From positions 12,214,001 to 12,278,000 of the forward strand of contig NC_048555.1 in assembly GCF_902806685.2 (NCBI RefSeq): a DNA stretch of 64,000 bases, given 5' to 3'. The translations under genes and the position numbers were made by a program. The notes below the pieces were generated by a model that was not told where the DNA came from, ran no database searches, and was given only the letters and a program-made list of their open reading frames with translations. Shown one piece after another: positions 32,065-41,379 of this stretch (the first letter of the stretch is position 1; the number at the start of each line of letters is the position of its first letter). This DNA is from Maniola hyperantus (lineage: Eukaryota; Arthropoda; Insecta; Lepidoptera; Nymphalidae).

Positions 32065-32252
32065 CTAGATGATACTCGCGACTTCGTCCACGTGGGTTTA
32101 GGTCTTTAAAAATTCTGTGTGAACTCTTTGAATTTCGGGATAAAAAGTGGCCTATGTCCTTCCCCGGGAAGTAAGCTAACTCTGTACCGACTTTCATCAA
32201 AATCGGTTAAACTGCTGGGCCGTTAAAAGCTATCAGACAGACAGACATTTAT
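32065..32252 (-). mobile_element. H3 Helitron-like element
   Basis: CTAGatgatactcgcgac, aaaagtggcctatgtcc, tcaaaatcggttaaactg, agacagacagac. Its 5' end runs into the RTE-2 relic. Confidence 0.8.
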
Positions 32253-32327
32253 TCTTCATCTTCCGAACCTTATCCAACGCTACGTGGGGCTGGCACAACA
32301 TGTCTGTTTCTTCCACTCACTTCTGTC

Positions 32328-32564
32328 TGTCCGTATGTCAGCAGCGGAGATCACATCTGTATTAGTGACGTCTAGCCCCCAAGGGGGGAGAGTGAGCATA
32401 AGGGACAAGGAAGAGACAAAATAATTTGTAGGGAGTCAAGAAGGCGCCCCGGGAAAATGCCAAGAGCAAGTACCGAACGGGCGCCCTCCCGCGATTCGGC
32501 CCATATAACCGAGAGGTTGGTGGGGCCATGGGAGGTGGAGGGTGGTCCCTATGTCCGTATGTCA
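32328..32564. mobile_element. SINE-like insertion with 13-bp target duplication
   Basis: TGTCCGTATGTCA occurs at 32328-32340 and 32552-32564, bracketing 211 bp of unrelated, GC-rich DNA inside RTE-2. The insert has no ORF; short G-, C-rich runs (cccccaaggggggag, gcgccccggg). A 13-bp duplication fits LINE-machinery insertion, but clear A/B boxes or poly(A) were not found. Confidence 0.75.
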
Positions 32565-32720
32565 TCCGTCAACATATTATCCACCCCTTTTACACGCATA
32601 TCCTCTTTCACGCAATCCATCCACCTTTTCTTTGGTCGTCCTCTCCTCTTTATTCCTTCCACATGCATACTTAACATTCTTCTAGTGACATGGCTTTCTT
32701 CCCTCCGCATTATATTAATA

Positions 32721-33257
32721 CTAGCTGATGCCCGTGACTTCGTCTGCGTGGAATTAGGTTTTTTTAAAATCCCGTGGGAACTCTTTTATTTTCCGGGATA
32801 AAAAGGAACTAATTTACTTGTACAAGACTGTATGTTTATAGTACCTATTGCAATCATCATCATTAGCATCATCAACCGATAGATATCCACTGCTGGACAT
32901 AGGTCTCTTGTAGAGACTTCCACACGCCACGGTCTTGCGCCGGCTGAATCCGGCGACTCCTTGCGACTCGTCTGATGTCGTCCGTCCACTTAGTGGGGGT
33001 CTTCCTGGGGTCGACATTCCAGCACCTTGGGACCCCAACGTCTATCGGTTGTACAAACTATGTGCCCTGCCCATTGCCACTTCAGCTTCGCAACCCGTTG
33101 AGCTATGTCACTCTGCAGGTCTTTATCTACACCCATGCAAAAAATCACGTCAATCCGTTGCACCGTTGCGACGTGATTGAAGGACAAACCAACAAACCAA
33201 CAAACCAATAAACCAACAAACAAACACACTTTCGCATTTATAACAAGGGTACTGATG
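32721..33257 (-). mobile_element. Chimeric H2 Helitron carrying an RTE-1 fragment
   Basis: H2 3' end (CTAGctgatgcccgtgac) to ttccgggataaaa at 32804, then 46 bp of unknown DNA, then RTE-1 3' sequence in reverse (atc tail, 32850-33109), then H2 resumes at tatgtcactctgcagg and finishes at acactttcgcatttataac. The right junction shares ctatgtc with both parents. The left junction is identical to the one at 34714. Confidence 0.83.
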
Positions 33258-33455
33258 TCCATACCATGCCAGCCTATTACCCCTCATCTTTTCTACCACT
33301 GGCGCTACTTTCAAACTTCCCCCTATATATTCATTCCTTATCTTATCCATCCTTGTCACAGTCGCATGTACCTACTCGCCTTTCATCTGTCCCTTTTACC
33401 GCCCAACATTCTGAAGCATATAAACATTTATCATGATCAGCAAACATTTTACTGA

Positions 33456-33915
33456 GAAAATCGTCTTATTTAAAATATAATACATATTTACGAGCAACTA
33501 TAGTTATTTTCGTAAAGTTGAGAGTAAGGAGTAAAAATTAATCGACCAATTTTAACTCGAGCTCCTATATCATTACTCGATAACAGCGTGAGAGCTCCAT
33601 GTAATTTTGGATGGACCAATCTAACTTGACCCATATCCGTATTCCAACTAAAAGGAATCAAGTGTCAGCGATTCTGGACGGTAGTGCCTGAAAACGGCAT
33701 ACGAGGGTGCTCAAAACGATACGGAATTCGAAATTCAATTAACGTTTGTCGATGGGGCACCGTATTGTTCGATTTTGGTCCAAAACTGGTTTAATTTTCA
33801 AATAATTGTCGCTACCAACCGTTATGACTCCCCCTCAATTCCAATGTGCTAATCGAAATCAAACTCAATATCGTTTATATTTAACTAGATACAGTTCAAA
33901 ATATTGTGCAATAGT
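33456..33915. other. Unassigned stretch
   Basis: No repeat family or ORF recognised. Confidence 0.45.
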
Positions 33916-34262
33916 TGTTAAGGTGATTTGATACAACCAGCCGCAAAAATTCATATTTTAGTTTTCTTCAAACTTTCGTCAAAAATACTCATTTACTTCA
34001 TATTTGTGCAAATCTGGGAAAATTCAGAAAATTATCTGTCAGGAACAAATATGAAGTAAATGAGTATTTTTGACCAAAGTTTTTATGAAAAAACATGTAG
34101 ATGCATAAATGTTATGCCCGCAAAACTCATTACCATAAGCCTTCGATGTATGATTAGTATTATTTATAATAATAAATAACCGAGGAAATAATCCAAAGAA
34201 ATGCGACAAAAGTAGAAATTCCGTCCGACTTATGAATTTTGTGAAGTTGTATCACAAAATAA
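33916..34262. mobile_element. M8 MITE with internal 38-bp hairpin
   Basis: Outer imperfect terminal repeats: gtgatttgatacaac (33921) and gttgtatcacaaaa (34245). Inside, arms 33970-34007 and 34045-34082 are complementary over 38 bp with one mismatch (27 consecutive perfect bp: core atactcatttacttc). ~347 bp, no ORF. Confidence 0.82.
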
Positions 34263-34631
34263 ATATGAGAACACTACGCATGGAATCATATTTAAAGCTC
34301 TAATAACCCCAGAAGGAACTTTCGCCTTAAGTCGAGGATATGGAACATTGATATTAGAAAAACCAAGATAGAAGATAGCAGTTATAGCCTATATAGCGTT
34401 AGTATAGCGCTCTCTCTCTGTTACTTAATATTAATAAAGCCTTTTATTACTGAAAAAGATAGATTTGCAATATTATTTCATTACAATTTTAAATGTGTAA
34501 TTAAATACATGCTTTTAGCTCTGTTACTTTATCACATACAAATGACAGAGCCAAAAAATTAAACCACAAACGAACCTATTGTTTACCCTTTTAGAGAAAC
34601 TATCAACTATTCTTTCAAAAAATAATAGAAA
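34263..34631. other. Unassigned AT-rich stretch
   Basis: No feature recognised. Confidence 0.45.
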
Positions 34632-35055
34632 CTAGATGATGCCCGCGACTTCATCCGCGTGGATTTAGGTTTTTAAAAATCCCGTGGCAACTCTTTGATT
34701 TTCCGGGATAAAAAGGAACTAATTTACTTGTACAAGACTGTATGTTTATAGTACCTATTGCAATCATCATCATTATCATCATCAAGCGATAGATATCCAC
34801 TGCTGGACATAGGTCTCTTGTAGAGACGTCCACACGCCACGGTCTTGCGCCGCCTGAATCCGGCGACTCCCTGCGACTCGTCTGATGTCGTCCGTCCACT
34901 TAGTGGAGGTCTTCCTGAGGTCGACATTCCAGCACCTTGGGACCCCAATGTCTATCGGTTGTACGAACTATGTGCCCTGCCCATTGCCACTTCAGCTTCG
35001 CAACCCGTTGAGCTATGTCGGTTACTCTAGTTCTCCTACGGATCTCCTCATTTAT
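34632..35055 (-). mobile_element. Second copy of the H2/RTE-1 chimera
   Basis: H2 3' end (CTAGatgatgcccgcgac) to ttccgggataaaa (34713), then the same 46 bp and the same RTE-1 entry point as at 32804. Here RTE-1 continues further (to ggatctcctcattta, ~35050) and the H2 5' half is absent. Flanks outside CTAG differ from those of the first copy. Confidence 0.83.
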
Positions 35056-35547
35056 GTTTTTTTTTTATACAGCAGGAAAATCCTCATGGACACCCGTAGG
35101 TAGAGCCGGACTTAGCGACCATGTCTCCTATTGCAATAAGAAATGCTAAAGTGGCGCCCCCAGAGCATGTTTTGTATATTTCTTGTCAGGCTTTACGAGT
35201 AGGTATCTATACTAATGTATACCAATGGAATGAAAACATTAAATTGAAGATATGGAGCTAAAACTGACAACAATACGAGGTTACCGAATGCTCCCAAAGA
35301 TATTACTTATGTCGTTTGTCGTACTCTTCCTTTACTATAAACGCTCTTTTATAGCATTTTCGTCTTTAATAACCACTACATAAGATCGTTATTCATTTAT
35401 ATTAGGTTGTACTCTATAAACTCTGACTACAGGAAAAGACAGAAATTAATTATTGGGCCGCCTAAGTTGTCTTCACATTGAAGCTTTCTTTTTATTCATG
35501 TAAATCTATTTCATTTCATTTATTTATTTCATTTCATTTATCTACTA
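35056..35547. other. Unassigned stretch
   Basis: T-run then aaaatcctcatggacacccgt, agccggacttagcgaccatg. Possibly an old repeat end. The rest is unrecognised. Confidence 0.4.
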
Positions 35548-35772
35548 CTAGCTTACGCTCGCAACTTCGTCCGCGTGGACTACCCAAATTTCAAACTCCT
35601 ATTTCACCCCCTTAGGGGTTGAATTTTCAAAAATCCTTTCTTAGCGGATGCCAACGTCATAATAGTTATCTGCATGCTAAATTTCAGCCCGATCCGTCCA
35701 ATAGTTTAAGCTGTGCGTTCATAGATCAGTCAGTTAGTCAGTCAGTCACCTTTTCCTTTTATATATTTAGAT
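35548..35772 (-). mobile_element. H1 Helitron-like element, complete
   Basis: CTAGcttacgctcgcaacttcg to ttccttttatatatttaga. Typical H1. Confidence 0.87.
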
Positions 35773-35830
35773 GAAGCTTTTGATTCCTTGTATATTATGG
35801 ACTTCCGCAAAGTATCACCTGCTTTTATTC
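35773..35830 (+). repeat. Fragment of the hammerhead-bearing palindrome family
   Basis: aagcttttgattccttgtatattatggacttccgcaaag...cctgcttttattca matches the right flank of the palindrome at 57.23-57.30 kb. Only the outer end is left. Confidence 0.65.
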
Positions 35831-35939
35831 AAGAGTACGCACTTGAAGACTCATTATAATTAATATTATTTGTATGAAATTTTAACTTAAACAATACGAA
35901 ACTTCATGGGCGTGAGCTGTCACAGGTATCAAGCTATAT

Positions 35940-36130
35940 AGTCAAAGTCAAATGATTTATTCAAAATAGGTAATAAATTACTCTTATTGATGGTCTGGTA
36001 TGGTGTTAGATTTGTAAGATATAGTGGTGATAATTATTACGCAAACTTAAAACTAAAGCTACGAGGGTTCCAAACGCGCCCAGGTCTGAGAAGAGCCCAC
36101 AACAAACTCAGCCGGGTATTCTTTTTATTA
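35940..36130 (-). repeat. J repeat, LINE 3'-end type
   Basis: Nearly the same span as 31606-31795 (ttcaaaataggtaataaatt, gctacgagggttccaaac, gaagagcccacaacaaac). Confidence 0.78.
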
Positions 36131-36164
36131 TCACCACTTTACAAAATTATTGAAACTTACATAA

Positions 36165-36440
36165 TATAATGGACTCTATAGTGACAAAACGCTGGTCAAT
36201 ACTAAACTTCAAAGATTGGAACATCATCGGCGTAAAGTTGCCTGTCTATCGGTATTTTACAGGTTACAGGATATATTTCGGAAAATGTGCCGAAGAACTT
36301 TTCGACCTGGTTCCTCCTTCACCTTTCTACTATCGTACCGCAAGGCATCGCCAAGGTCTGCACCCGTACGTACTCGAAATTCCACGGATACGTACGAAGC
36401 GATTTGCCTACTCATTTCTAATTCGAACCCCTAGTCTGAT
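36165..36440 (+). pseudogene. Non-LTR reverse transcriptase C-terminal relic
   Basis: In one frame (36169-36456) YFGKCAEELFDLVPPSPFYY, then RTARHRQGLHPYVLEIPRIR, then TKRFAYSFLIRT; just upstream in another frame VACLSVFYRL. This is the C-terminal arginine-rich block after the RT of Jockey/CR1-type LINE ORF2 (family knowledge). A frameshift near 36262 and truncation at both ends make it a dead fragment. A SINE tail (36428-36480) follows. Confidence 0.75.
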
Positions 36441-36480
36441 TGCAGCCAAGCGCTAGTCTATAAATTAAAAAAAAACTTAT
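36428..36480 (+). mobile_element. SINE tail fragment
   Basis: gattgcagccaagcgctagtctata then A9, as at 14.81 kb. Confidence 0.6.
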
Positions 36481-36639
36481 AATTTTTACTTTTATGGCCT
36501 CGAATAACAGCACTGAGCAACGTGTCTAAAATCTAAATCTGCAAGTACACAGGAAGGCAGGGGACAACAATAAATCGGCGCAAATCGCTCCCCATGTAGC
36601 ACTTACAGAACTCGCCGAACGAGCCAGTTGCCGATATAT

Positions 36640-36892
36640 CAGCAAGTGACGAACGAACACACCTACGCCTTTTAACTAATGTTTTCGGAAAAAAATGGCC
36701 TGTTGCTGAGGTACAGTCAGATCTTATATCATATATATCTTACACCCGGCTATACTCACGTGTTTAGTCGACGTTAGCCCGACTAGTTTCGAACCGATCC
36801 GGGGTATTTTTTCAAGGAGTCAGTCCGCACACGCGTCGCGGTGGAGACTGCGCGCCGCGCGCGCTGAGAAATGTTGGAGGACGGTAGGTTTT
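36640..36892 (-). other. CpG-rich repeat with hammerhead-like relic
   Basis: On the minus strand 36816-36781 reads CTTGAAAAAATA, a CCGGATCGG turn, then CGAAACTAGTC. GAAAC-TA-GTC has the same layout as a hammerhead 3' core with a 2-bp stem III, but the first box is degenerate (CTTGAAA rather than CTGANGA). The flank (cacacgcgtcgcggtggag, gcgcgccgcgcgcgc) is strongly CpG-rich. Confidence 0.45.
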
Positions 36893-36975
36893 CTTGACAG
36901 ACACGACAGACAGACAATAAAGTAATCCAAAAGGGTGTTTTTTTCCTTTTGAGGTACGGAACCGTAAAAACGCAA
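36893..36975 (-). mobile_element. G element, terminal fragment
   Basis: aggttttcttgacagacacg, ccttttgaggtacggaacc. Confidence 0.72.
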
Positions 36976-37197
36976 TTTTATTAAATTTTTAAGGTTGGAT
37001 ATTTAAATTTTAGTTAATGGTGCTACTAAAACTTAATTACTTACCTTATTAAGGTTATTCGTTTAGAATGGTAGTTAATTTAAAGCAAATACAAAGAAAA
37101 TTTCATAATTAACTATACAAATAATTCGTGTTCAATCCTTTATTACGCTCGCCTCACATTACTTACACCCGAGGTGTTATTTCTGAATTGCGTGAAC

Positions 37198-37810
37198 AAA
37201 CGGCCCGAAGTAACATTATAGAGAAAGATCCTGTGAGAGCTAGACCTTCGTTATTTTATAAAGCTGAAAGGTCCTCTGCGCGTTGTCCCCAACACAGGGA
37301 GGAACGATCAGCGACTATGAAGTTTGGGTCATGGTGGCTATAGCAGTTAACAGGTAATACAGACGTATAAAATCTTTCGACAAAGTATAAAGTTTATCCA
37401 TACTAATATTATAAATGCGAAAGTGTCTCTGTCTGTTTGCTAGCTTTTCACGGTCCAACCGTTTAACCAATTTTAATAAAATTTGGTACAAAGTTACCTT
37501 ATATCACGGGGAAGGACACAGGCTATTTTTTATCCCGAAAAATTAAATAGTTCCTACGGGATTTTAAAAACCTAAATCCACGCGGATGAAGTCGCGGGCG
37601 TCACCTTGTTTTTTATATTTTCTTAGGAATAGTATCTATTAGAAATCACGTCGTGCATTGCTAGACATTTAGTATCGTGGCAACCCCTTGCCAGACACCC
37701 TTGAACTTTAAATACGTCTTGGTTGTTTGGCAGAAACTTTCAGCTGTTATAAAATAACAAAGATCTGGCCCTCATAGGCTCTTTCTCTAAAACGACCCGA
37801 AGTAACATTA
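37198..37810. mobile_element. D element with long TIRs and 21-bp flanking repeats
   Basis: Element 37219-37789. Left TIR 37219-37270 (tagagaaagatcctg..., ccttcgttattttata) pairs imperfectly with right TIR 37737-37789 (...gctctttctcta). Outside them, 37198-37218 and 37790-37810 are a 21-bp direct repeat with one mismatch (core CCCGAAGTAACATTA). The body has gttgtccccaac, gaacgatcagcgactatg and an eroded hairpin. A nested H3 lies at 37394-37607. No ORF. Confidence 0.8.
37394..37607 (+). mobile_element. H3 Helitron-like element nested in D
   Basis: atactaatattataaatgcg, tgtctgtttgctagcttttc, caaagttaccttatatcacg, cgcggatgaagtcgcgggcg. CTAG eroded (tcacctt). Confidence 0.8.
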
Positions 37811-37987
37811 ATGTCTAAAGGAGCCTTATCGTCTTTCAAAATAACACTAAAACTCGGCTTTTTGGCACTTTTTTCCTATCTAAACGGCATGTTTATTTGA
37901 TTGCTTTGGTTATTTACAGACGGACAAATTTAGACATTATTTTTTAACACGAAAGTACTTAATAAAGGGTTAGACTTTTATTAGAAA

Positions 37988-38470
37988 CTAGCTTATGCCT
38001 GTGATTTCGTCTCTGTAAACTACACAAATTTCAAACTCCTTTTTTACCATTAGGGGTTGAGTTTTTAAAAAATCCTTTCTATGTGCATGGCTTTCAATGC
38101 AATTGTACTACAAAGGCTAAGCAAAGATCTTGAAATCCTGAAGACCATAAAAGTGCGGAAGCTGCGGAAGCAGCCAAATTATGATAAATAGCAAATACGA
38201 CCTCCTTCAGCTCATTATTCATGGGAAAATATCCGGCAGAAGACCACCAGGCCGTAGAAGAACATCGTGGCTAAAGAATTTACGCCAATGGTACGGGAAG
38301 AGTACCCGAACTCTTTTCCGAGCAGCAGTGTCCAAGGTGCAAATAGCCCTAGCCAACCTCCAACCTGAGACAGCATTTCAAGAAGATGAATGACTTTCAG
38401 CCCGTCATGTAGTTTAAGCTATGCGTTGATAGGTCAGTCAGTCAGTAAACGTCTTTTTCTTTTATATTAA
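37988..38470 (-). mobile_element. H1 Helitron-like element containing an RTE-3 fragment
   Basis: H1 3' half 37988-38080 (CTAGcttatgcctgtgatttcg to aaaaaatcctttct), 314 bp of retrotransposon, then H1 5' half 38394-38470 (tttcagcccgtc, gcgttgatagg, gtcagtcagt). Followed without a gap by the next H1. Confidence 0.82.
38081..38393 (+). pseudogene. RTE-3 C-terminal fragment inside H1
   Basis: Translation gives RLSKDLEILKTIKVRKL in one frame, then (38184-38390) KYDLLQLIIHGKISGRRPPG, RRRTSWLKNLRQWYGK, TRTLFRAAVSKVQIALANLQ and a TGA stop at 38391. This is the C-terminal GRR-PGRR-SWLKN block of a further RTE-like family. The segment ends at the stop codon and H1 sequence resumes at once, with no poly(A) or GAT tail. 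That fits capture by a Helitron or a recombination better than a LINE insertion. Confidence 0.8.
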
Positions 38471-38471
38471 A

Positions 38472-38699
38472 CTAGCTTATGCTCGCGACTTCGTCCGCGT
38501 GGACTACACAAATTTCAAACCCCTATTTTACCCCCTTAGGGGTTGAATTTTCAGAAATCCTTTCTTAGCGGATGCCTACGTCATAATAGCTATCTGCATG
38601 CCAAATTTCAGCCCGATCCGTCCAGTAGTTTGAGCTGTGCGTTGATAGATCAGTCAGTCAGTCAGTCAGTCAGTCGCCTTTTCCTTTTATATATTTAGA
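38472..38699 (-). mobile_element. H1 Helitron-like element, complete
   Basis: CTAGcttatgctcgcgacttc to ttccttttatatatttaga, close to consensus and therefore probably recent. Confidence 0.88.
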
Positions 38700-39091
38700 A
38701 GAAGATAGACTAAGTAGAATTGATGTCCGCGATAAAAAAAATAAAAAATAATTTTAAATTTAGAAATTAGAAATTAGATTTATAAAAAATCCTGTGGGAA
38801 CTTTTCGTTAAGGACCGCCGTTAAGGTCCACACTAACTTATTCTACACAGCATCGCAATGCAACTCTCAATAATTTGCAATAAACATTCATTAAGTTCGT
38901 TAAGTTCGTCTCATACGTTCAGTGTGCTAAAACTGAAAGCTCGTAAATTGCAAACTCACGAAATCCTTTGATATGAAGCTCAAAGACATGTTATGACCTT
39001 AGCTGAGACACTTTTTTAAACGAGTATCTACTTGACAAACACTGTGAAAGAGCAAACTATGAGAGTGTGCGAAGGCTTTTATATAAAGTGA
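38700..39091. other. Unassigned stretch
   Basis: No feature recognised apart from a weak H2-like word near 38780 (cctgtgggaactttt). Confidence 0.45.
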
Positions 39092-39225
39092 CTAGCTGAA
39101 CCGCCCCGGCTTCGCTCGGGTGGAAATTAGAAAATCGAGGAGGAGGTTGAATTTCCAAAAATTCTAAAACACGTATTTCTTTATTTGTTACCGAAAACTC
39201 AAAAACCAATTTTCATGCAAATAAC

Positions 39226-41379
39226 TTGAAAAATGACGTATTTTCATACAAACTTTCATCCCCTATGAATATAAATAAAGATGCTCTTTTAATTGATGCT
39301 ATTAATACTGACTGGACCCAAATTCAGAAGCTACAGCACATTGATGACAAAGTCGAGTGTTTTAATAAACTCATCAACAATTTGTACGACAAACATGCGC
39401 CAGTGAGAGCTGTTCGGATTAAACGTCTACCCGCTCCTTGGATGACGGATAAAATTCGGGGGTTGAGGGCTAGGCGAGATAAACTGAAACGGAAGTTTAA
39501 ATTAACTAGGTCCGATGACGACTGGGTAGCATTTAAGATTGCTAGAAATCGCTGCAACCAGGCGATTAGGAATGCCAAACGATGCCACTCATTCTCCTCT
39601 ATTGAAGAGTGTCCTCCCCAAAAATTATGGGATTTGCTGCGAACTATGGGGTTTGGTAAGCGACGTAACCAGCTTGCTAGCGATTTTGACGTTAACACAC
39701 TAAATACACATTTCAGCACCCCACCATTTCAGTTGGATTCCGTTACAAAAGCATCTACTATAAGCAAAATTTCTGCCCTACCACTGCCTGGCCATTCTTC
39801 ATTTCAATTTGAAGCCACCTCTGACTATGAGGTTAAGAAACTCATTGCATCCGCCACAAGCAAAGCTGTTGGCAGTGACCAAATCGGTCGGGAAATGATC
39901 TTACTGGTTCTTGACATTGTTTTACCTTTTATCACACACATTTTAAACTTTTCCCTGAGTTCGGGGGTATTTCCAACGTTGTGGAAAAAGGGACACATTA
40001 TCCCCATACCGAAAAAATCCGATCCAACTGACGTAACACACTTTAGACCGATTTCAATACTGCCTTTCCTTTCAAAGATCTTAGAACGTATCGTACACCA
40101 TCAATTCTCTAATTTTCTTAACCATAATTCATTATTAAGTTCTCTTCAATCAGGCTTTCGACCCTCTCACAGTACATGTACGGCACTCATAAAAATCACC
40201 GATGACATCCGATACGCTATGGATCAATCACAAGTTACGTTAATAACTCTCTTAGATTTCAGCAATGCCTTCAACTGTGTGGATCATGACATATTACTAG
40301 CAATACTACGCTCTTTCAATATCTCTCAGGTTGTAGGCGAATGGTTTCTCTCATATCTTCGGGGTCGTAAGCAGTGTATTCGTACTGAGGAGGCTACATC
40401 TGAATGGGCTGACACTAGTATGGGTGTTCCCCAAGGCGGAGTGCTCTCTCCTTTACTTTTTTCAGTATTCATCAACACATTAGTCTCCATCTTAAATTTC
40501 AGCTCCTATCACCTGTATGCAGATGACTTACAGCTGTACATTTCATTCAATGCTGAAAATGCGCTAGACTCCATTCTGAAACTCAATAGAGATCTAGAGG
40601 CGATCCGTATCTGGACCGAAAACCATGGTCTCCTCGTGAATCCCTCTAAAACACAGGTTATGTTAATTGGTAGACCTAGGCAAGTTTCAAAACTGGACTT
40701 AAATTCACTTCCTCCTGTCATCTTTAACAACTTAAATCTACCATACACCACTCAGGTCAAAAACTTAGGGCTTTATATCTCGCAAGGTCTCTCCTGGTCT
40801 TTTCACGTTGGGGAAATTAGTCGGAAGGTTTTTGCTTCTATGCACGCACTTAAACGGATGCAGAATATGTTGCCCCCAAAGGCAAAACTTGTGCTTGTTA
40901 ACTCTCTGTTGCTCCCCCTTATAGATTATGCGGACATTTGCTACACTGACCTTACAGAAGAGCTACTGAACAAACTCGATCGTCTACTTAATCTATGCAT
41001 TCGGTATATATTTGGTTTGCGTAAGTTCGATCACATCTCAAAATTCCGTTCCGAACTAGGGTGGCTCAATATTCGGTATCGCCGGAATGCGCACGTTCTT
41101 GCCTGTCTCTATGGCATTCTCAATGACCCATGCTCTCCTATATACCTGAAAGAACGTTTTAAACCCTTTGGCTCCTTAGGTCGCGTTCAGCGTTCCTCAA
41201 ATATAGATATTCTTGCTTACCCGAAACACAACTCGGCGCTATATTCAGATTCCTTTACTGTGACAGCAATCAGGCTATGGAACGCCCTTCCTCAGCAGGT
41301 ACGACAAGCTCCGTCTCTTAACGTTTTCAAGACTCGTGTTTATAAACACTATCTAAACTGTCAGAACCCTTCTATGTAA
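39226..41379 (+). CDS. Non-LTR reverse transcriptase (Jockey/CR1-group LINE ORF2, 5'-truncated)
   Basis: A 717-codon uninterrupted frame. Residues ~1-13 read through host H4 sequence, so the annotated Met is not native; element coding starts at ~39267. Residues ~55-90 are the basic linker after the endonuclease (LPAPWMTDKIRGLRARRDKL). Reverse transcriptase: LLDFSNAFN with catalytic Asp344, the GVPQGGVLSPLLF motif from residue 400, and YADD at 431-434 (Asp433, Asp434). Then the thumb (LVNSLLLPLIDYADICY) and the C-terminal FTVTAIRLWNALPQQVRQAP. No RNase H and no zinc knuckle. The apurinic-type endonuclease and ORF1 are missing by 5' truncation, so it cannot retrotranspose by itself. The catalytic core is intact and the frame is free of stops, so insertion is probably recent. 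Confidence 0.95.
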   Translation: MKNDVFSYKLSSPMNINKDALLIDAINTDWTQIQKLQHIDDKVECFNKLINNLYDKHAPVRAVRIKRLPAPWMTDKIRGLRARRDKLKRKFKLTRSDDDWVAFKIARNRCNQAIRNAKRCHSFSSIEECPPQKLWDLLRTMGFGKRRNQLASDFDVNTLNTHFSTPPFQLDSVTKASTISKISALPLPGHSSFQFEATSDYEVKKLIASATSKAVGSDQIGREMILLVLDIVLPFITHILNFSLSSGVFPTLWKKGHIIPIPKKSDPTDVTHFRPISILPFLSKILERIVHHQFSNFLNHNSLLSSLQSGFRPSHSTCTALIKITDDIRYAMDQSQVTLITLLDFSNAFNCVDHDILLAILRSFNISQVVGEWFLSYLRGRKQCIRTEEATSEWADTSMGVPQGGVLSPLLFSVFINTLVSILNFSSYHLYADDLQLYISFNAENALDSILKLNRDLEAIRIWTENHGLLVNPSKTQVMLIGRPRQVSKLDLNSLPPVIFNNLNLPYTTQVKNLGLYISQGLSWSFHVGEISRKVFASMHALKRMQNMLPPKAKLVLVNSLLLPLIDYADICYTDLTEELLNKLDRLLNLCIRYIFGLRKFDHISKFRSELGWLNIRYRRNAHVLACLYGILNDPCSPIYLKERFKPFGSLGRVQRSSNIDILAYPKHNSALYSDSFTVTAIRLWNALPQQVRQAPSLNVFKTRVYKHYLNCQNPSM

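Larger units (their letters stand above)
32253..33455 (-). pseudogene. RTE-2 retrotransposon C-terminal relic, twice interrupted
   Basis: Minus-strand 3' end of a second RTE-type ORF in three pieces. 33455-33258 gives TRMDKIRNEYIGG, LKVAPVVEKMRGNRLAWYGH. 32720-32565 gives SHVTRRMLSMHVEGIKRRGR and PKKRWMDCVKEDMRVKGVD. 32327-32253 gives RSEWKKQTCCASP and a stop. These are the conserved C-terminal blocks of RTE proteins (known family pattern). A Helitron (32721-33257) separates the first two pieces and a 211-bp insert (32341-32551) the last two. No polymerase core. This is a good marker of insertion order: RTE-2 is oldest, then the two inserts. Confidence 0.85.

Noticed and set aside
36169..36456. 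95-codon ORF as an intact gene
   Set aside because: It is a LINE C-terminus with its upstream part in another frame.
39324..40751. Antisense ORFs (131, 60 and 80 codons)
   Set aside because: Shadows of the reverse transcriptase frame on the other strand.
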